64,000 nt of DNA from JAJDAT01 sp964570665. Lineage in GTDB: Bacteria > Nitrospinota > Nitrospinia > Nitrospinales > JAJDAT01. Positions within the stretch are counted from its first letter, which is position 1. Every line of letters begins with the position of its first letter. The notes beneath the pieces are model-generated. The model ran no database searches and had not been told where the DNA came from. It saw only the letters and a program-made list of their open reading frames with translations. The position numbers and the translations under genes are program-made. Below, piece after piece: positions 60,627 to 64,000 of the stretch. The stretch covers positions 236,907 to 300,906 of the forward strand of contig CAZMZH010000004.1 in the NCBI GenBank assembly GCA_964570665.1, written 5' to 3'.

Positions 60627-60634
60627 GGATAATT

Positions 60635-60984
60635 ATGAGCGACCAAATACGAAAAATGCTTGGGAAAATATCTGGGGCTAGATTTGGAACAGATGTAGAT
60701 CGTCCGTATTTGTTAGGATTGAGTCTAAACTTTTCATTAGGGGGAGGTGGGTCGACCATTGCTTGTGGCGGTAAGTTCATGGTAATCAGGCTCCCATTTC
60801 CGGTACAGCTCGGTTCACAGAAGATGATCAAAAGGCGAGAGCCTTACAAATAAACCAAGAGGTGCTGAAGTTATTAGGAGAGGCAAATGTCGAAAGTATT
60901 GATCAATTAGTTGGTAAGCCTGTTGAGGTGGAAGTTAAAGATAATACTTTTCATAACTTTAGAATATTAACTGAGGTGCTATGA
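60635..60984 (+). pseudogene. Frameshifted phage gene of unknown function
   Basis: The first 50 codons (MSDQIRKMLGKISGARFGTD, RPYLLGLSLNFSL) are open from a good AAGGA ribosome site, then the frame changes near 60781. The rest, NQAPISGTARFTEDDQKARA to VEVEVKDNTFHNFRILTEVL, continues in the -1 frame and ends at TGA 60982-60984, overlapping the next ATG. One missing G near 60781 would join them into a 116-residue protein (MGNQAPISGT). It is either a recent mutation or a sequencing error; no slippery heptamer is evident there. Confidence 0.6.
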
Positions 60985-61322
60985 ATAAAAAAGCTCAAGA
61001 ATATAAGTTTTCGCAAAAACAGATGAATCTCATGGCAGAAAATATAAATTATTATCATGAAGCCATCCAAGAAAATAGGCCTTATCAAGATAACCCTGCT
61101 GAAAGTTGCCGGTTTTGTGCGGCTGATGATTTAGCTGTAGATAAAAAAGATTGTGAGGTTTGTCCATTGAGTCTAAGAGAGAATGGCGGTGGTTGCTCAG
61201 AACATAAGACATATATTGACTATGATGATAGATATACGGCACCTAAAAGCGATCTAAAAAAACGTATGAATTACCTAATTAAAGCCTGTAATTACGCTGG
61301 TATCGAAATATATTTTGAGTAA
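60981..61322 (+). CDS. Unknown Cys-rich phage protein, 113 residues
   Basis: The ATG overlaps the preceding TGA. The product has a Cys cluster (ESCRFCAADDLAVDKKDCEV, CPLSLRENGGGCSEH) that could bind zinc. The ends are helical and charged, and the last part (LKKRMNYLIKACNYAGIEIY) is more hydrophobic. No family is recognised. It shares one base with the next start (TAATG). Confidence 0.6.
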   Translation: MNKKAQEYKFSQKQMNLMAENINYYHEAIQENRPYQDNPAESCRFCAADDLAVDKKDCEVCPLSLRENGGGCSEHKTYIDYDDRYTAPKSDLKKRMNYLIKACNYAGIEIYFE

Positions 61323-61753
61323 TGCCTAAATACGAAACTGAAGAAGATCTAGCCAATGAAGCTGAGATAGCTCATATCGTAGGTGAATCATGGGGTAAGT
61401 TCCTCAAGAAGGTATCCGATGTTAAATATCGTGTCGATAGAGCCATTGTTAACGCATCAGGCGAAGTTATTGGGATGGTTGAGATCAAAGACAGGACAAG
61501 CTCCAATTTAAACTTTAAAGATATCGATAACGTATTCCTTTCTCTAGACAAATTTAATAAGGGGGCTGAGTTCTCGATAAAGAACAACCTAGCCTTTTAC
61601 TTTATTGTCAGATTCCCAGATGGGATATACGCCTATAGATATACGCAAAAGGAATTTAAAGTTCATTGGGTAGACGCAATGGAAGAACGTAGACAAGATC
61701 CTATCGTAAAAATACCAACAAAATATTTTGTGAGGATAGATGCAACTAACTAA
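61322..61753 (+). CDS. Putative PD-(D/E)XK-like phage nuclease
   Basis: A 143-residue protein. The core KYRVDRAIVNASGEVIGMVE followed by IKDRT places Asp, then Glu-x-Lys, as in PD-(D/E)XK or VRR-type nucleases, and later strands (LAFYFIVRFPDGIYAYRY) fit the fold. A DNA end-processing or resolvase-like role is a reasonable inference. It overlaps the M15 peptidase gene by 14 bases. Confidence 0.5.
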   Translation: MPKYETEEDLANEAEIAHIVGESWGKFLKKVSDVKYRVDRAIVNASGEVIGMVEIKDRTSSNLNFKDIDNVFLSLDKFNKGAEFSIKNNLAFYFIVRFPDGIYAYRYTQKEFKVHWVDAMEERRQDPIVKIPTKYFVRIDATN

Positions 61754-62138
61754 GAATTTTAGTGCCGAAGAATTCATGTGTGACTGCGGCGAGTGTATTT
61801 ATAGTTCTGCTGATGAGGCCCGTATGTTTTTATCTACGGATCTTATTATGCGTTTACAAAGCGTCAGGACCGTTTATGGCAAGTCAATTTCAATTAATAG
61901 TGGTATAAGGTGCCCTTCCCACAATGGGGATATAGGCGGTTCTGATGGCTCATCGCATGTTCCTGAGAACTGCGATGGCAAGTGTACCGCTGCCGATATT
62001 AAATGCGACAACTCAGTCGATAGATTTAGATTATTAGAAATTCTGATGTCAGATTTTAGCCGTATAGGAATTCATAAAAACTTTATTCATGTTGACGTAG
62101 ATAAATCTAAAGAACAGGGGGTAATGTGGGCGTATTAA
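61740..62138 (+). CDS. Peptidase M15A (endolysin-like D,D-peptidase)
   Basis: A 132-residue M15A family protein, the usual size of phage L-alanyl-D-glutamate or D,D-peptidases. NFSAEEFMCDCGECIY is the typical N-terminal region. The zinc ligands follow the SxHxxGxAxD-like pattern in SSHVPENCDGKCTAADIKC (a longer spacer than usual) and FIHVDVD. It probably cleaves peptidoglycan cross-links for lysis or entry. Extra Cys residues around the motif suggest structural disulfides or metal. Confidence 0.82.
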   Translation: MQLTKNFSAEEFMCDCGECIYSSADEARMFLSTDLIMRLQSVRTVYGKSISINSGIRCPSHNGDIGGSDGSSHVPENCDGKCTAADIKCDNSVDRFRLLEILMSDFSRIGIHKNFIHVDVDKSKEQGVMWAY

Positions 62139-62788
62139 GTAAACCTCAAGATTATAACCAAATTGGTTTTCATCAGGTACGTATATTTAAACGACCTAAA
62201 GGAGCTGGATTAGATTGGTATCAAGATAAAAATAAGCCTAATAAAGTGATACCGGAACTAACTAAAAAGGAATTAATGAAAATTGGTATAGAAGATAATT
62301 TCTATAAATCTCGGAGTAAATATTTATCAAAAAAACATAGAGATAAGCTTCAAGAGAAAAAGAACCCAAGAACTAAATTTAGCTGGACTCCCGAAGCGGA
62401 CCAAAGATTGATTAACCATTATAACCTTATTGGAAGCGACGGGGCTTTAACTAGATTTGAATTCTTAAAGAGCTTAGGGGTAACAAACGACCAGTACAAC
62501 TGGCGGGTAAGAACCTTAAAGGACACTATGAGTGGCGAAGGTGGGCCAGTCATTACATCCAGAAGTAAATATAATGAGTCAATGCTTCCGGATTTAAAAG
62601 CTCTTACGAATATCCAATTGTCGTTAAAGCATAAGATTCCAACCCAGACTGTTAGAGGCTGGCGGCAGAGATATATACCTAGGAGTGTGACGTTATTTAA
62701 GATAAAAAATTGCACTAAGTGCGGAGATGAATTCCCCGCCAGAACTGACTTAAAAAAGAAATGTGATCGTTGTATCAGGAGATATTAA
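62126..62788 (+). CDS. Unknown DNA-binding-like protein with C-terminal zinc knuckle
   Basis: A 220-residue protein starting at GTG 62126 with AGGGGG upstream. A central WTPEADQRLINHYNLIG looks like a SANT/Myb-type helical unit, and residues about 165-190 (TNIQLSLKHKIPTQTVRGWR) resemble a helix-turn-helix. The C-terminus carries CTKCGDEFPARTDLKKKCDR, a CxxC...CxxC zinc ribbon. Together these suggest a phage regulatory or packaging protein that binds DNA. It is not assigned to a named family. Confidence 0.6.
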   Translation: MGVLSKPQDYNQIGFHQVRIFKRPKGAGLDWYQDKNKPNKVIPELTKKELMKIGIEDNFYKSRSKYLSKKHRDKLQEKKNPRTKFSWTPEADQRLINHYNLIGSDGALTRFEFLKSLGVTNDQYNWRVRTLKDTMSGEGGPVITSRSKYNESMLPDLKALTNIQLSLKHKIPTQTVRGWRQRYIPRSVTLFKIKNCTKCGDEFPARTDLKKKCDRCIRRY

Positions 62789-63111
62789 TGCCATTAATCC
62801 CTATAGGTAAAGAAATAACAAAAAATAAGATTTCCATAAATAGAATTGTCAGGGAATTTGCTAAGAGGTCGGGGATATCAATCGCTAAATCAAGAGTAAT
62901 TTTCAAAATATTTAATCAGGTATTGATTGATATGACCCTTAAGGCAGGGTACATAGAGCTCCCTAATTTTTTATCTTTATATATTAAGGAAATTCCAAAT
63001 AGAGGCGGGAAAAGTCCTCTAACAGGCGAGCTTTACAAACCGCAAAGTATTAAACAGTTGCAGCATAGAACCAGTCGCAAGTTTAAAAACTTAATGAACG
63101 CGAGAGATTAA
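62788..63111 (+). CDS. HU/IHF-like DNA-binding protein
   Basis: From the ATG at 62788, which overlaps the preceding stop, the product has 107 residues. INRIVREFAKRSGISIAKSR and ILIDMTLKAGYIELP-type segments (here VLIDMTLKAGYIELPNFLSL) match the HU helical base. RGGKSPLTGELYKPQ corresponds to the HU DNA-binding arm signature GRNPxTGE. It probably bends or packs element DNA. It is slightly longer than host HU and has a basic tail. Confidence 0.8.
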   Translation: MPLIPIGKEITKNKISINRIVREFAKRSGISIAKSRVIFKIFNQVLIDMTLKAGYIELPNFLSLYIKEIPNRGGKSPLTGELYKPQSIKQLQHRTSRKFKNLMNARD

Positions 63112-63114
63112 ACA

Positions 63115-63399
63115 ATGTCACGACTAATAGATGAAAAATTTATCTGGTTAGACACGTATAACTTTGTAACTTACTTAAAGGAAGACAGAGTTAAGTTTGA
63201 TCGTTTGGCTTGGGTTCCTGTCGAGTTTCCTGAGGATAGTAATGTGCGGTGTAATCAGTGTCACAATCAATTTAATACAGGCTACATTCATCCGAGAGAG
63301 AACCCGCGATTGTTTCTATGTAGACAATGCATCGAGATTAATAAACGAGCTCATGAGTTTAAGAAGAAGAAACCTGTTCCGGAGTTGGTGGCGAAATGA
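63115..63399 (+). CDS. Unknown phage protein with zinc ribbon
   Basis: A 94-residue protein with CNQCHNQFNTGYIHPRENPR followed by LFLCRQC, a CxxC...CxxC zinc ribbon, and a basic Lys-rich C-terminus. The N-terminal part has no motif I recognise. It likely binds nucleic acid or a protein partner. The next gene starts within its stop (ATGA). Confidence 0.65.
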   Translation: MSRLIDEKFIWLDTYNFVTYLKEDRVKFDRLAWVPVEFPEDSNVRCNQCHNQFNTGYIHPRENPRLFLCRQCIEINKRAHEFKKKKPVPELVAK

Positions 63400-63944
63400 G
63401 ATTCTTTACATCAGACCTGCATTTATTTCATAAAACGGTTATTGATTTTTGTAATAGGCCTTTTTCTGATTTAGATGAGATGCATGAACAAATAACAAGA
63501 AGATGGAACATCGTGACTGATTACAACCCTAAAGCCGATACATACGTTCTAGGTGATTTCTCTTTTGGAAAGAAGAAGGAGACCGAGCAATTTATAAATG
63601 GACTATCTGGAAGAATACATCTAGTAAAAGGTAATCACGATAAAGAATGCCATAGAAGGTATATAGATATGGGTTTTGATTCCGTGGTCGACTGGAGCGT
63701 TATTAAGATAGGTGATTATAAACCCGCATTCCTATCTCACTTTCCTTATAAAGGTTACGAGTTAGACGATAGAAAATTGAGTAACCAACTTGAATTTAGA
63801 AAAGATTGGTTACTCCACGGGCATGTCCATAATGCATGGAAAGTAAAAAATAAAATGATCAATGTTGGCGTCGATCAATGGGCTTATGCTCCTGTTACCG
63901 AACAAGATATATTAGATATCATGTTATCTAGAGAGGGCAAATGA
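63396..63944 (+). CDS. Calcineurin-like metallophosphoesterase
   Basis: A 182-residue phosphoesterase with the complete motif set: FTSDLHLFHKTVIDF, YVLGDFSFGKKK, LVKGNHDKECH and LLHGHVHNAW. These residues hold the two metals of the family. Phage members of this size act on nucleotides, RNA or phosphoproteins; no particular substrate is indicated. It starts within the previous stop codon and overlaps the next gene by ATGA. Confidence 0.88.
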   Translation: MRFFTSDLHLFHKTVIDFCNRPFSDLDEMHEQITRRWNIVTDYNPKADTYVLGDFSFGKKKETEQFINGLSGRIHLVKGNHDKECHRRYIDMGFDSVVDWSVIKIGDYKPAFLSHFPYKGYELDDRKLSNQLEFRKDWLLHGHVHNAWKVKNKMINVGVDQWAYAPVTEQDILDIMLSREGK

Positions 63945-64000
63945 GTCTATTTGGTAAAATTAGATATTACTTTGAGTTAATAACTAGGGACGACTACAGA
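63941..64000 (+). CDS. Start of a further phage gene (cut by window edge)
   Basis: ATG 63941 overlaps the metallophosphatase stop in the same ATGA pattern as the preceding pair, and the frame stays open for 20 codons (MSLFGKIRYYFELITRDDYR) to the window end. Too short to assign. Confidence 0.5.
   Translation, partial: MSLFGKIRYYFELITRDDYR

Larger units (their letters stand above)
57133..64000. mobile_element. Left part of an integrated phage-like element
   Basis: Starting at the displaced tRNA 3' end, about 6.9 kb carries 17 genes or gene remnants on one strand with overlapping or touching ends, TTG and GTG starts and phage-type functions: DnaB-like helicase, RusA resolvase, M15 peptidase, HU protein and metallophosphatase. 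The right end, integrase and intact tRNA lie outside the window. Capsid and tail genes are not seen, so a prophage or a phage-derived island are both possible. Confidence 0.75.

Overview
The window is AT-rich DNA from a Gram-negative, outer-membrane bacterium. An RND efflux system with an outer-membrane channel, TamA/TamB and a barrel-ended TPR protein all require an outer membrane. The density of hybrid histidine kinases, cyclic-nucleotide and cyclic-di-GMP proteins, FecR-type proteins and a CHASE2 adenylate cyclase recalls Nitrospinota or delta-proteobacterial-type lineages. That placement is an impression, because no rRNA or complete universal marker set is present; the one housekeeping gene usable for phylogeny is trpS.

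Layout. 1-1463: stress/redox genes on the minus strand (pirin, cut by the window edge; VOC protein; double-CDGSH Fe-S protein). 1736-5816: orphan PAS-AAA+-Fis sigma54 activator, GAF hybrid kinase and a cupin. 5982-13308: small membrane protein and a tripartite RND pump split by a GxxExxY gene bounded by 22-bp terminal inverted repeats. 13414-26748: signalling block (BLUF protein, REC-GGDEF, four kinase/cyclic-nucleotide sensors, cNMP-PAS-GGDEF-EAL). 26802-34659: two tandem FecR proteins, a TPR/beta-barrel protein and a CHASE2 adenylate cyclase. 34874-41909: HTTM membrane protein, trpS coupled to a chorismate mutase-methyltransferase fusion, and a minus-strand glycan/methylation cluster. 42360-45609: two small proteins (one behind a well-formed sigma54 promoter), an unknown protein, a REC-HD-GYP protein with a damaged HD motif, and decayed gene fragments. 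45624-49043: ammonium transporter fused to a hybrid kinase. 49251-56943: tamB, tamA and a sugar-nucleotide epimerase. 57133 to the end: left end of an integrated phage-like element beginning at a displaced tRNA 3' end and carrying tightly packed replication/recombination genes, all on the plus strand. No integrase, repressor or structural gene is in view.

How the genes may work together. The FecR/TPR-barrel/CHASE2-cyclase group looks like an envelope sensor that makes cAMP. Immediately upstream lie three proteins whose N-termini are cyclic-nucleotide-binding domains: two hybrid kinases and one GGDEF-EAL protein. The simplest reading is a local cAMP circuit feeding phosphorelay and cyclic-di-GMP outputs. 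Several kinases share one HisKA-HATPase-REC chassis with different sensors attached, so the region seems to have grown by duplication and domain swapping. Short decayed coding fragments support this: a Fis-domain tail, a REC tail, an HD-GYP piece and a TamB C-terminus. Dispersed hairpin repeats and GxxExxY-type inverted repeats add to the picture of a rearranged region.
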